Positions 14,776-22,712 of a stretch of 32,751 bases of DNA are shown here, in pieces. Under the pieces are notes generated by a model. That model was not told where the DNA came from. It made no database searches and saw only the letters and a list, made by a program, of their open reading frames with translations. A program made the position numbers and the translations under genes. Within the stretch, counting starts at the first letter, position 1. Each line of letters begins with the position of its first letter. The stretch lies in contig DGWH01000131.1 in the NCBI GenBank assembly GCA_002395225.1, positions 1-32,751 on the forward strand. The letters run 5' to 3'. Source of the stretch: Christensenella sp. UBA4263 (lineage in GTDB: Bacteria > Bacillota > Clostridia > Christensenellales > Aristaeellaceae).

Positions 14776-15669
14776 TTACCGGTTCAGGATGGAGCCCTCT
14801 CCGCCTCGAACCGGGTATTCATCCAGATACATCCGGTATTGTTCCCGCGTTTCCCGCACCGCTTCAATCATGGCCTGTTTCTGTTCCGGCAGTCTGCCTT
14901 GCATGGGAACAACGTTGGACGGATGCGAGCCGAAATAATAGGTGTCTTTGAGATCCAGACGGCAAAGGAGCCGTTCCTGCTCATCCAGCAGCTGCCCGAT
15001 GGTGCATTCCCTGAACGCCCCGCTCCGCATGTCCTGATACAGCCGGCATCCTGGTTCTGCATGAAGGGTCCCAATGAACAGCAGATGCGGCTGAACGGCG
15101 TTGATCAGGTCCGCTGTTGCGTCGGCGTCTTCCCGCCAAAGGTCCGCCCCGCCGCAGCCCAGGATGGCATTGAAGCTGTACTCCATTCCGGCTCCGGTCA
15201 GGCGAAGCAGCTGCTCCCGTGCCTCATCCGCTGTATGACCCTTGTTCATATAAGAAAGCGCTGCGTCCAGGCCGCTTTCCACGCCGATATCCAGCCCGTT
15301 TATGCCCGCAGACCGGAGCTGACGAAGTTCCTCATCCGTTTTGGCCCGGATGTTTTTAATGGAAGCGTACATGGCAATGGTCTCAACTCGGGGCAGTTTC
15401 CGGTGGATGATGTCTGCAATCTGCAAAAGACGATCTGCGGAAAGCACAAAAGCATCTCCGTGTTCTAGAAATACCCGCGTGACATCCGGACAGACGCAGG
15501 CCGCCTCCTCAATATCCGCTTCCACCTGGTCCATTGGACAAACCCGGAACGGGACATCCGGATACATAGTGCAGAAGGTGCATTTGTTATGGCTGCATCC
15601 AAGCGTCACCTGCAAAAGCAGTGAATTGGCCTCATACGGCGGTCTGTAGACAATTCCGGTCAGGTTCAT
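14776..15669 (-). CDS. Radical SAM protein (COG1032-like)
   Basis: A 297-residue protein. GCSHNKCTFC gives the 4Fe-4S cluster cysteines C25, C30, C33 (spacing CX4CX2C as in this subgroup, against CX3CX2C in most). Later blocks FLEHGDAFVLSADRLLQI, IAMYASIKNIRAK, GLDIGVESGLDAAL and SFNAILGCGG are typical of the TIM-barrel of radical SAM proteins of this type. It overlaps the HxlR gene by 4 bases and is the last of three genes with a PNPOx-like protein and HxlR. The reaction is unknown. There is no B12-binding domain or C-terminal SPASM cluster. Confidence 0.85.
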   Translation of the reverse strand: MNLTGIVYRPPYEANSLLLQVTLGCSHNKCTFCTMYPDVPFRVCPMDQVEADIEEAACVCPDVTRVFLEHGDAFVLSADRLLQIADIIHRKLPRVETIAMYASIKNIRAKTDEELRQLRSAGINGLDIGVESGLDAALSYMNKGHTADEAREQLLRLTGAGMEYSFNAILGCGGADLWREDADATADLINAVQPHLLFIGTLHAEPGCRLYQDMRSGAFRECTIGQLLDEQERLLCRLDLKDTYYFGSHPSNVVPMQGRLPEQKQAMIEAVRETREQYRMYLDEYPVRGGEGSILNR

Positions 15670-16016
15670 TTGTTTTCCTCCTGCATCCTGGCGATATATT
15701 CCTTTCCCCAGACTTCCATTGCCTCAACAACAGGATGAAACTTTCGTCCAATGTCCGTAAGGGAATATTCAACCCGCGGCGGAATGTCCTCATACTGAAC
15801 CCGCCGGACCAGCCCATTCTCCTCAAGCGACTTCAGCTGAACGGACAGTGTCGCATGCGTCATTTTCGGCATCTTTCTCAGCAGTTCATTAAACCGGATC
15901 GGGCCCTCTTCCAGATAGAGCAGGATCAGGACGGCCCATTTCCCGGAAATCAGGCTCTGCGCCGTGGCATATGGACATTTGCCAAAGCGCTCCTCCATCG
16001 TTGACTGGGTGCTCAT
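15666..16016 (-). CDS. HxlR family transcriptional regulator
   Basis: A 116-residue winged-helix protein. CPYATAQSLISGKWAVLILLYL (split here: CPYATAQSLI, GKWAVLILLYL), RFNELLRKMPKMTHATLSVQLKSLE and PPRVEYSLTDIGRKF are the HxlR signature. C14 is the conserved N-terminal cysteine used by several members to sense electrophiles or oxidants. It overlaps the PNPOx stop by one base and the radical SAM start by 4 bases. It probably regulates its own operon; candidate palindromes lie at the operon promoter (16559-16604). Confidence 0.88.
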   Translation of the reverse strand: MSTQSTMEERFGKCPYATAQSLISGKWAVLILLYLEEGPIRFNELLRKMPKMTHATLSVQLKSLEENGLVRRVQYEDIPPRVEYSLTDIGRKFHPVVEAMEVWGKEYIARMQEENK

Positions 16017-16417
16017 CAGACGTCAAATTCTTCCTTCAGGTCCATCATGCCCCGGATCTCCGCATGACCGTTTTCCAGGCAGAACAGGCCCATTTCCCAG
16101 CCGTTCTTATCGTAAAGCGCCATAATCTGCGGCATTGCCTCACGTACTTTTTCAAGCAGCGCCGCATCTTTGACGATCCTGACCGTCCCATCGTAACGCA
16201 TGAACTCTCCGCCGCAAACCGCCAGCACTTCAACCTTGGGATTGGCTGTCAGCTGCTTATAGACGTTTTTAAAGGTTCCGCAGCCAAAATACAAGGTGTC
16301 ATCCACCAACATCTGAAAACCAAAGGGACGGCCTTTCGGCTGATCTCCGTCTGTCGTCAGAAAATAGAACGTCTGTGCCTTGTTCAGAAACTCGTGTACT
16401 TTTTCAGCATTGGTCAT
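16016..16417 (-). CDS. Pyridoxamine 5'-phosphate oxidase-like (FMN-binding split barrel) protein
   Basis: The start is the ATG at 16417 with AAGGAGGAG upstream; the frame is open to 16549 but that part is promoter. The product has 133 residues. FLNKAQTFYFLTTDGDQPKGRPFGF is the N-terminal split-barrel segment, LYFGCGTFKNVYKQL and VRIVKDAALLEKVREAMP follow. The family binds FMN, F420 or haem; members of this small type often reduce unknown compounds. It is the first gene of the operon with HxlR and radical SAM, which resembles redox- or electrophile-induced reductase units. Confidence 0.8.
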   Translation of the reverse strand: MTNAEKVHEFLNKAQTFYFLTTDGDQPKGRPFGFQMLVDDTLYFGCGTFKNVYKQLTANPKVEVLAVCGGEFMRYDGTVRIVKDAALLEKVREAMPQIMALYDKNGWEMGLFCLENGHAEIRGMMDLKEEFDV

Positions 16418-16604
16418 CGTTAATCTCCTCCTTATTTTGTTTCTCAATGTTGATCTTTGGCCTATGTAACTTTGTTCCGGCTCAGTTTTAACAACCGTCC
16501 ATGGCAGGAACAGTCCTTGAATGAAGGTCATTTTCTTGAACCGGTACAATTATACGACCTTGTCAGCAACGAGACAAGTACGATTTTTCATGATACCTGG
16601 TATC
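16418..16604 (-). promoter_or_regulatory. Operon promoter, two palindromes and partial leader element
   Basis: TTGTCT (16572-16577), 17 bases, TATAAT (16549-16554), leftward. A perfect CTTGTC-N8-GACAAG (16559-16578) covers the -35, and GATAC-CTG-GTATC (16592-16604) lies just upstream; either may be the HxlR site. The leader retains GGCCAAAGATCAAC and ATAAGGAGG of the dispersed family (16418-16485) without a clear first hairpin. Confidence 0.6.
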
Positions 16605-16674
16605 TTTTTCCATACCTGCCCGTTGAATCTCCGTCTGATCATCTTCCCTAAAGAAAAGTGCCCGACAAGACAAT

Positions 16675-16730
16675 AACGCTCTCCTATCCCTGCCCCGGAA
16701 TTCTGTCCCGGGCAGGGATAGGAGAGTGTT
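16675..16730. terminator. Very long hairpin between operon promoter and decayed genes
   Basis: A stem of about 21 bp (16675-16695 with 16710-16730, one G-T pair) with a 14-base loop. Neither side has a clear T-run, so its use as a terminator is uncertain. Confidence 0.35.
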
Positions 16731-16739
16731 GAAGCGCAT

Positions 16740-16949
16740 TCATTCTTTTTCAATCAGACAGTCGAATCGACCCGTCTTTTCGTCATAGTTCATTCCAACC
16801 AGGAAGAGTTGCCCTGCATAGGGTTTCAGTTTTGCCGGGTATTGCTTCTCTTTTATCTGTGCAATCGTCCCTCCTGCTGCTTTGTTTCCTTTCAGCTCAA
16901 CAACCATGACAGGGAGCCTGGACAGTTCAGCAGGAATACAGGCAACAGC
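16740..16949 (-). pseudogene. C-terminal remnant of an AAA-ATPase-like/PD-(D/E)XK_9 protein
   Basis: The frame ending at 16740 reads IPAELSRLPVMVVELKG..., then AQIKEKQYPAKLKPYAGQLF and LVGMNYDEKTG...CLIEKE. This is the terminal nuclease-fold part of the DUF1703-type proteins, with VELK as the core of the PD-(D/E)XK motif. The large N-terminal ATPase part is absent; the fragment is joined directly to the broken abiEii. No start codon or ribosome binding site belongs to it. Confidence 0.65.
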
Positions 16950-16952
16950 CGC

Positions 16953-17451
16953 GATTCACCTTTGGAGCTTCCATATCCAGAATCACGGGGAATTCCATCT
17001 CTACGGCATCCGGATAAATCACATCACCGAATCCGATATCAATCCCGATTGGAATTCTGGTCCGGTCAAGATATGCGACCGCTGAGATATGCAGTCCATG
17101 ATACTCTTTGAATTCGGTGATATCTTCCGCTGTAATGGAAGCATGGTCGAAAACAAGAGTGTCATCGGTGTCCTGGGCAAAGATATTACGGAAGACATCT
17201 TTCATTTCCTCAGCGCTGTTTGAGATTCGTCTGGCCAGCAGGTCAACATCTGTCGTGGCCCGCTCATACTTTCTGTCGAAGATGGCATACAGAAAGATGC
17301 CGCCTTTCAGAACAAAATGGCTGGCATACGGTGATACCGAGAGACGGTAGATCGTCCGCTCAAGTCCGTAATAGACAAGAGCATCCTAGAACGTGCAGCC
17401 GGAGCTGACAGCGAAATTCTTCAGTCTTGCCTTTACGGATTCTGCATTCAT
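16953..17451 (-). pseudogene. Truncated abiEii-type nucleotidyltransferase toxin gene
   Basis: The ATG (17451) overlaps the abiEi stop by 4 bases as in intact type IV AbiE pairs. The frame reads MNAESVKARLKNFAVSSGC, then meets TAG at codon 22 (17386-17388; one change from CAG). Past it the homology continues: FVLKGGIFLYAIFD and TTDVDLLARR (GG and DxD of the nucleotidyltransferase), MKDVFRNIFAQD, PIGIDIGFGDVIYP. It stops at about residue 166 where unrelated sequence begins. The C-terminal half is therefore lost, and the toxin is almost certainly inactive. Confidence 0.8.
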
Positions 17452-18035
17452 GAAACAAGCACCTCCAGATAAGTTCTTACAATAGCTTCGCACCGCAGCA
17501 TTTTGGCATAGGTATAGAGTCGGTCGATCTGCCTGTCTTTCCTTTTCAGGTAGTTGCGCAGAACCTCAGATGTTTCTTCAATACCGATTTTATTGCGGTA
17601 GTAGATGATATCAACAACGGTCTTTTCAATGTCAAAGATCCGGAATGAATTGCCACCTTCCATGATCTGTACAACACCGGTTTCCATACGGGAAGGATCA
17701 AAATAGAATATCTTGATTTCCGGCCAGTCAGGAAGAGTACTGACTTTTTTCTTCCGGTCGATCGCAACATCGATAACATCGGGAAGGAAATTAGTAAGCT
17801 CATAATAGCGGGCGGCACTCATCAGGCAGATCACACCGTCCGGAATATACGCAGCGGCGTTGATGAAATCATTTTCATCGCCTTTATAGGAGAGATTCTC
17901 GTATGTGGTCCGGTTGATGCGGTGCAGCTGACCGTTTTCTTCCATCTGGCCAATTTTGTAATAGGAATACCCCATGTTCTTCAGTTCACTGGTCGTGTAG
18001 TATTTCTGATTTGCTTCGAGCGCGATCACATTCAT
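17448..18035 (-). CDS. AbiEi-type antitoxin / transcriptional regulator
   Basis: About 195 residues. An N-terminal winged helix (KYYTTSELKNMGYSYYKIGQM...GQLHRINRTTYE) and a C-terminal domain (VICLMSAARYYELTNFLPD, VDVAIDRKKKVSTLPDWPE, RIFDIEKTVVDIIYYRNKIG) match type IV antitoxins that repress their own promoter. The ATG at 18035 fits homologues by length as I recall them; the GTG at 18029 has better spacing from AGGAGG. The cognate toxin gene downstream is broken, so this is an orphan antitoxin. An inverted repeat upstream (18071-18104) is its likely operator. Confidence 0.8.
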   Translation of the reverse strand: MNVIALEANQKYYTTSELKNMGYSYYKIGQMEENGQLHRINRTTYENLSYKGDENDFINAAAYIPDGVICLMSAARYYELTNFLPDVIDVAIDRKKKVSTLPDWPEIKIFYFDPSRMETGVVQIMEGGNSFRIFDIEKTVVDIIYYRNKIGIEETSEVLRNYLKRKDRQIDRLYTYAKMLRCEAIVRTYLEVLVS

Positions 18036-18070
18036 CACCTCCTTGTCCCGGAGTATACATCATTCCGAGA

Positions 18071-18104
18071 ATAATTTCTACTAAATTCGGCAGATAGAAA
18101 TAAT
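18071..18104 (-). promoter_or_regulatory. Probable AbiEi operator
   Basis: Inverted repeat ATAATTTCTA-N14-TAGAAATAAT (one mismatch) about 40 bases before the abiEi start, in an AT-rich promoter region. AbiEi proteins bind such repeats. The 18105-18272 stretch holds nothing else recognised. Confidence 0.5.
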
Positions 18105-18272
18105 AGCAGAAAATAATTAAACTGTCGTCTGCATAAATCAGAGCCCGTACAGGTCTTATAAAGGACGGTGACCAGTCGCTTCAGGCGCTAAAATTCAGCT
18201 TTCACTGACCCTAAAATTGAAGCCATATTTCAGTCGCTTCATGAATCTCATACTTATCTTGCATCTCTTACC

Positions 18273-18320
18273 AGTTGATTATACCAAGGCCTTCTGGATT
18301 CAACAAGTATGAGAACAATT
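18273..18320 (+). repeat. Direct repeat, left flank of MNT-HEPN cassette
   Basis: About 48 bases (begins AGTTGATTATACCAAG) recur at 19749-19796 in the same orientation with about 85% identity by eye; spacing is 1476 bases. A weaker match continues for about 30 bases. Confidence 0.75.
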
Positions 18321-18380
18321 CCTAACCCGTTCACACAGCCATCCAGGATCTGGAAACAAGATTTGGAAATGCTTTGTTTG

Positions 18381-18409
18381 TTGACATTTCAGAAAGCTGG
18401 ACTTAGAAT
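18381..18409 (+). promoter_or_regulatory. Promoter of MNT-HEPN cassette
   Basis: TTGACA (18381-18386), 17 bases, TAGAAT (18404-18409), about 50 bases before the leader element. Confidence 0.75.
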
Positions 18410-18460
18410 GTGTATAAGGTGAGTCAGTAAATCTATTGATTAGTCTGCGAAAGAAGCAGT

Positions 18461-18543
18461 CTTGTCGCGCAGCGGCAGTTTGTAAAACCCAGGCCGCTGA
18501 TAAGAGGCCTAGGCAAATGATCAAAGCTAAGGAGGACTCAAAG
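18461..18543 (+). promoter_or_regulatory. Structured leader element upstream of MNT gene
   Basis: A + strand copy: hairpin CTTGTCGCGCAGCGGCAG (18461-18478), GTTTGTAAAACCC, AGGCC/GGCCT hairpin with loop GCTGATAAGA, GGCAAATGATCAAAGC and AAGGAGG. It lies in a divergent intergenic region, so it cannot be a 3' element of another gene. Confidence 0.6.
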
Positions 18544-18906
18544 ATGACAGGTTTGGATCAGGTAAAAGACAAAGAGTCTGCTAGAAACATTGAGCAAATC
18601 ACACATTGTTTTGTTGAGCAGCTCTCGCCGCTCAAAGTTTTCCTATTTGGCTCTTTTGCCGAAGGATCTTACAATGAAGACAGCGATTATGATTTTTACA
18701 TAGTTGTTAACGATGAGTCAGACACATGGGAGACCAGAAATAGGGCACGAAAGGCAATTCGTTATGTCCAGAATCGTCCTGTAGATATCATTGTAGGAAC
18801 TAATTCAAGGTTTGAAAAGTATGGACCCTCAATGGATTCACTTTTTGTTGAGGGAGAGGTTTTCCGAAAGGGCAAGCTTCTGTATGATCAATCAGTTCAC
18901 CAGTAG
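18544..18906 (+). CDS. MNT-type nucleotidyltransferase of MNT-HEPN pair
   Basis: 120 residues from the ATG at 18544 (AAGGAGG at good spacing; the open frame extends further upstream through the leader, which is not coding). FLFGSFAEGSYNEDSDYDFYIVV holds the GSx(10)DxD signature of minimal nucleotidyltransferases (GSFAEG and SDYDF). In MNT-HEPN pairs the nucleotidyltransferase is usually the antitoxin and modifies the HEPN toxin, for example by adding AMP. It starts a two-gene unit with the HEPN gene 13 bases downstream. Confidence 0.85.
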   Translation: MTGLDQVKDKESARNIEQITHCFVEQLSPLKVFLFGSFAEGSYNEDSDYDFYIVVNDESDTWETRNRARKAIRYVQNRPVDIIVGTNSRFEKYGPSMDSLFVEGEVFRKGKLLYDQSVHQ

Positions 18907-18919
18907 GGAGAGTGCCAGT

Positions 18920-19378
18920 ATGAGCGATAATGAAACTGCGAATGTCGAAGCCGAAAAAAGAAAAGTACGGCAAGAAGAATCGAAGCATTGGCTGTCATAT
19001 GCCCGTGATGATTATGATGTTGCACATTACCTAAACGAAGGTAATTTTCACCCAAAGAAATTAGAAATCATCTGTTACCATTGCTCACAAGCTGCAGAAA
19101 AATCAGTTAAAGCAGTTATTGTGAATTTAGGAAGTCAGGGAGGGCTCTCAAAAGTTCATAACATAGGGTTTTTGCTAAACCAAATTAAAAACATTCTCCC
19201 AAAAGAAAAGGGAATGCAGATTACTGAAGAAATGATGGACTGGGGTGATGAACTTTCCAATTACAGCGTAGATGTTAGATACCCGAACCAACTGCAGATT
19301 GATGATTACAAAACAAAAAAAGCGATAGAGAAGATGGATTTTTTCGTTGATTGGGCTCAAAAAGTGCTGGACAAATAA
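18920..19378 (+). CDS. HEPN domain protein of MNT-HEPN pair
   Basis: 152 residues from the ATG at 18920 (AGGGAG upstream). HWLSYARDDYDVAHYLNEG and ICYHCSQAAEKSVKAVIV are the first helices of the PF05168-type HEPN domain; KVHNIGFLLNQI and VDVRYPNQ follow. The RX4HXY ribonuclease motif of HepT is not visible near the C-terminus, so it may be of the non-catalytic or divergent HEPN type. It is partner of the upstream nucleotidyltransferase. The gene ends at a clear terminator, and the whole unit lies between direct repeats. Confidence 0.8.
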   Translation: MSDNETANVEAEKRKVRQEESKHWLSYARDDYDVAHYLNEGNFHPKKLEIICYHCSQAAEKSVKAVIVNLGSQGGLSKVHNIGFLLNQIKNILPKEKGMQITEEMMDWGDELSNYSVDVRYPNQLQIDDYKTKKAIEKMDFFVDWAQKVLDK

Positions 19379-19390
19379 TCTGCATTAGTT

Positions 19391-19440
19391 GCTCTCCACT
19401 CCCCATACTGAAAGGTTTGGTGGTGTGGTGAGCTTTTTTA
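19391..19440 (+). terminator. Terminator of MNT-HEPN cassette
   Basis: GCTCTCCAC pairs with GTGGTGAGC (one mismatch) and is followed by TTTTTT. About 10 bases after the HEPN stop. Confidence 0.75.
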
Positions 19441-19748
19441 TTAAAAATGATACTCATGACCTGCATCCGCTCTGGATCAGATCATTTCTATCTGGGGATT
19501 TCAACCCAGTCCGAAATAGTGGCTGGCAGCCGAACTCTGCGAATAGATTAAGCTTGAGGACGTTGTGGGCGATGATTCCTATGGACAGGCAGCCTGGTAA
19601 AGGAAACCGACTTCATCCAACAGGGGATTCAGACATCTTCCCGTTTCCGGCTTCCCGAAGCATCAATTCTCTCTCTGGAAAATCCAGACCAACACTTTAC
19701 CATTCCAGAACTCCGCTCTTGTGAACCGAAGAAGCCTTTGGACGTTAG

Positions 19749-19796
19749 AGTTGATTATACCAAGTGCATCTGGATTCAACAAATATGTGAAACAAT
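19749..19796 (+). repeat. Direct repeat, right flank of MNT-HEPN cassette
   Basis: Partner of 18273-18320. Confidence 0.75.
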
Positions 19797-19856
19797 ACTA
19801 CGAAGATTGATTGACCAGTTCACATATCAGGCAAAAACAGAAGAGATGCTCCCAAA

Positions 19857-19888
19857 TAAAAAGCCATTCTGCCTCTGGCAAAATGGCT
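19857..19888 (-). terminator. Terminator of malic enzyme gene
   Basis: On the minus strand AGCCATTTTGCC pairs with GGCAGAATGGCT (12 bp, one mismatch) around a 3-base loop, then TTTTTATTT. About 160 bases after the malic enzyme stop. Confidence 0.7.
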
Positions 19889-20046
19889 GATCTTCTGTCT
19901 GTCCGTTTTTGAAATGATTCCAGAGGATTCTTCCGGTTCAAGCTGGACAACACGTCTGTTTCGGTGCATCATCACGCATTTCAACTGCACCGCCTCACTT
20001 CAATTGCCTGTGCATCTTTGTCTGAGCCAAAATCAGAGGAGCCCGG

Positions 20047-21216
20047 TCAGATTCGGGCAACCCCGCTGTCCTTGGCAGCCTGTGCCACAGCCTTGGCCAC
20101 TGCCGGTCCTACCCGCGGATCGAATGCAGCCGGCAGAATGTACTTGTCATTCAGTTCCTCCTCTGACACCAGGTTTGCCAGTGCGTAGGAGGCGGCCAGC
20201 TTCATGGGCTGATTGATATCCCTGGCCCGGACATCCAGTGCCCCGCGGAACAGTCCCGGGAATACCAGCACATTGTTGATCTGATTGGGATGATCGCTTC
20301 TCCCCGTTCCAACAACGGCTGCCCCCGCTTCCAGTGCAACATCCGGCTCAATCTCAGGTGTCGGATTTGCCATGGGGAACACAATGGCACCGGGCGCCAT
20401 GGAGCCAATCATTTCCCTGGTCACAACATGCGGCGCACTGACGCCGATAAAGACATCTGCCCCTTTCAGTGCATCCGCCAGTTTCCCGGAGAACTTTTCC
20501 GGATTGGTTATGGCGGCCATTTCCGCCTGGACGGAATTCATCTCCACACCTTCGCATAAAATGCCGTTCCGGTCCACCATCTTCAGGTGCTTCACGCCCA
20601 GATCCATAATATGACGGCCAATGGCAATTCCCGCACTTCCGGCGCCATTGATTACCACCTTCGCCTCCCCGATCGTTTTCCCGACGACGCGCAGCGCATT
20701 GATCAGAGCCGCCCCCACGACGATGGCCGTCCCGTGCTGATCATCATGAAAAATCGGAATATCGCAGATTTCCTTCAGTTTCCGCTCAATCTCAAAGCAG
20801 CGCGGGGCTGCAATATCTTCCAGGTTGATTCCCCCAAAGCTGCCGGAAATCAGGTAAACGGTCCGGACAATTTCATCCACATCCTTGCTGCGGACACAGA
20901 TCGGAAACGCATCCACATCACCAAAAGCCTTGAACAGGGCACACTTGCCCTCCATGACCGGCATGCCGGCCTCCGGACCGATATCCCCCAGTCCCAGCAC
21001 CGCCGTTCCGTCGGTGATAACCGCCACCAGATTGCTCCGCCTGGTCAGTGTAAACGATTTGTCGTAATCCTTCTGGATTTCAAGACAGGGCTGAGCCACG
21101 CCGGGCGTATAAGCCAGGGACAGATCTTCCTTGTTTTTCACAGAAACACGGGAAACAACTTCAATCTTTCCCTTCCATTCTTCATGCAGCCGCAGGGATT
21201 CCTCCGCGTAATTCAT
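20047..21216 (-). CDS. NAD(P)-dependent malic enzyme
   Basis: The enzyme decarboxylates malate oxidatively to pyruvate and supplies NAD(P)H. The start is the ATG at 21216 preceded by GGAGG; the ATG at 21231 overlaps that site and is unlikely. The 389 residues match the short bacterial type. Seen: SLAYTPGVAQPC, TDGTAVLGLGDIGPEAGMPVMEGK (split: TDGTAVLGLGDIG, AGMPVMEGK), the metal/substrate block PIFHDDQHGTA, the nucleotide-binding VVINGAGSAGIAIGRH, and GTGRSDHPNQINNVLVFPG. It is monocistronic; its leader element overlaps the end of the upstream gene. Confidence 0.93.
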   Translation of the reverse strand: MNYAEESLRLHEEWKGKIEVVSRVSVKNKEDLSLAYTPGVAQPCLEIQKDYDKSFTLTRRSNLVAVITDGTAVLGLGDIGPEAGMPVMEGKCALFKAFGDVDAFPICVRSKDVDEIVRTVYLISGSFGGINLEDIAAPRCFEIERKLKEICDIPIFHDDQHGTAIVVGAALINALRVVGKTIGEAKVVINGAGSAGIAIGRHIMDLGVKHLKMVDRNGILCEGVEMNSVQAEMAAITNPEKFSGKLADALKGADVFIGVSAPHVVTREMIGSMAPGAIVFPMANPTPEIEPDVALEAGAAVVGTGRSDHPNQINNVLVFPGLFRGALDVRARDINQPMKLAASYALANLVSEEELNDKYILPAAFDPRVGPAVAKAVAQAAKDSGVARI

Positions 21217-21303
21217 TTGTGGTTCCTCCATTTTCAGTTCTCATTGCCTGAGCCGTTTTATCAGTGACCTGAATTCTACACACTGTCGCTGCGCGACAGG
21301 GCC
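21217..21303 (-). promoter_or_regulatory. Structured leader element upstream of malic enzyme gene
   Basis: Perfect hairpin CTGTCGC-GCA-GCGACAG (complement of 21283-21299), GTGTAGAATTCAGG, CACTGATAAAACGGCTCAGGC, then GGAGG. The hairpin lies inside the 3' end of the neighbouring coding region and encodes its last residues. Confidence 0.55.
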
Positions 21304-22712
21304 TGTTTAGCCGCCTGTTTGCGCCGTTTCTCTCCATGCATGACCGAAACACGGTCAGCCTTTTCAATGTCGTAATCATTCACATTGATGATGCTGGCGA
21401 ATTGCGGATCCGGCGGGGAAAGGGCAATTCGGTCACCCACCGTAATTCCCCGGGAACGCATTCTGCGTTCAAACTCTTCAAACGCTCCGCAGAATTGTTC
21501 CATATCCCGCGTTAATTGTTCCGTTTCCTCCGACGTCGGAGTACGATCCTCTCTTGCCAGGCCTCCGAGTTCCATTGCAATCTGTCCATCCTGCGAGAAC
21601 GTCACATTGACCGCCGTTCCCTCATTGAACGTGTACAATTCATTCCGAAAGCGCTTCCCGCTTTTTTTGCAGACCTCCCGGGCGCCGATCAGGTCATAGC
21701 CCATCTCAGACATTACCTCATCAATGCAGTCGCTGATATATTCCTGCTCCTGCTGACGGACAATCTGGCTTTCAAGACGTTCTGTTTCCTCACGGATCGT
21801 CTTCTCTGCCGTTTCGGAATACGGAAGTGGTCTCGCCGTCTCCCCGGCCATGGTACACAACGCCTCGTACCGCGCCACAAGTTCCGCATACCCGCGCCTT
21901 TTCTGCTCCTCTGCCTCTCTGCAGACCTCCGCCTTTCGGAAAAGGCCCTTGACCGTAATGGAATGAAATGTCCTCAGGTATGGCATTGATTCAATTTTCT
22001 GCAGGGCCTCCTTGGCCTGCCGTATCTCCCTGTTCAGGCTTTCCGGCAAGGAATCGTCCTTCTGCAATTGGGCCAGTTCTTTCTGCACAGCTTCCTTCTT
22101 CTCCTGAAAACCTGTGTCCGGTCGTTTGCTCTCCAGTTCAAAGGAATAGACACCGTTCAGGTCTTCAAGAATCGCGGCCTGCCGTTTCCGGATGTCATCT
22201 GCATTTTTATTCTGCCAGCGTCCTTCCTCTGCCTTTCCGGCATCCGGATCTGACAGTTCCCGGAGGATACTGGCCTGTATTCCGGCAATGTTCATCCGGT
22301 CCTGCTCAAATGCTGCATCCAGTTTTGCTTTCAGTGTTTCCGCTCGTTGCCGCAGCGCCTGAAAGTGTTTCAGTTCTTCCTGCTTTTCCCTGTACGCCTC
22401 TTCTGTAATCCAGTATTTCGGAGACAGCCTGGCAGGCCGTGCCTGCAGTTCCCGCCGGATTATTGCCAGCTCGGCTTCGGCCTCTGTCTGAAGCTGTTTA
22501 AGCTTTTCAACCTGCCCTGATCCCTTCGAGGTCCGTTTCATCAGCAGCTGGATATTCCGGATCATTCGTTCCGAAATACCGGAATAGGAACGAATGATTT
22601 CCTGTATCCGGGCGGCGCAGACAAGGGACTGCTGCTCACATCTCATCTGTCCGAACACAATCTCGCGGGCGCGTCCCGTCAGGGAATACACCGATATTTT
22701 AGGGCCACTCAT
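21276..22712 (-). CDS. Coiled-coil protein with conserved MSGPK N-terminus, unknown function
   Basis: 478 residues from the ATG at 22712 (AGGAGG 7 bases upstream; the ATG at 22736 lacks a site). The N-terminus MSGPKISVYSLTGRAR opens a small conserved-looking segment; residues about 45-330 are Glu/Lys/Gln-rich with long predicted coiled coils; a C-terminal globular part has YDLIGAREVCKKSGKRF, TAVNVTFSQDGQIAMELGG, then FASIINVNDYDI. I do not recognise a named family. It is the last gene of the leftward run helicase-PC4-kinase-this gene, though a 160-base leader separates it from the kinase. The C-terminal ALSRSDSV is encoded by the malic enzyme leader repeat, so the repeat appears to have inserted at, or been copied onto, the gene end. 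Structural or adaptor roles in a kinase-governed complex are possible. Confidence 0.6.
   Translation of the reverse strand: MSGPKISVYSLTGRAREIVFGQMRCEQQSLVCAARIQEIIRSYSGISERMIRNIQLLMKRTSKGSGQVEKLKQLQTEAEAELAIIRRELQARPARLSPKYWITEEAYREKQEELKHFQALRQRAETLKAKLDAAFEQDRMNIAGIQASILRELSDPDAGKAEEGRWQNKNADDIRKRQAAILEDLNGVYSFELESKRPDTGFQEKKEAVQKELAQLQKDDSLPESLNREIRQAKEALQKIESMPYLRTFHSITVKGLFRKAEVCREAEEQKRRGYAELVARYEALCTMAGETARPLPYSETAEKTIREETERLESQIVRQQEQEYISDCIDEVMSEMGYDLIGAREVCKKSGKRFRNELYTFNEGTAVNVTFSQDGQIAMELGGLAREDRTPTSEETEQLTRDMEQFCGAFEEFERRMRSRGITVGDRIALSPPDPQFASIINVNDYDIEKADRVSVMHGEKRRKQAAKQALSRSDSV

Larger units (their letters stand above)
19441..20046. other. Long stretch without a gene
   Basis: Holds the right direct repeat (19749-19796) and a leftward terminator (19857-19888). 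The open frames between 19441 and 19740 show no recognised domain; I see no transposase. Confidence 0.4.
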
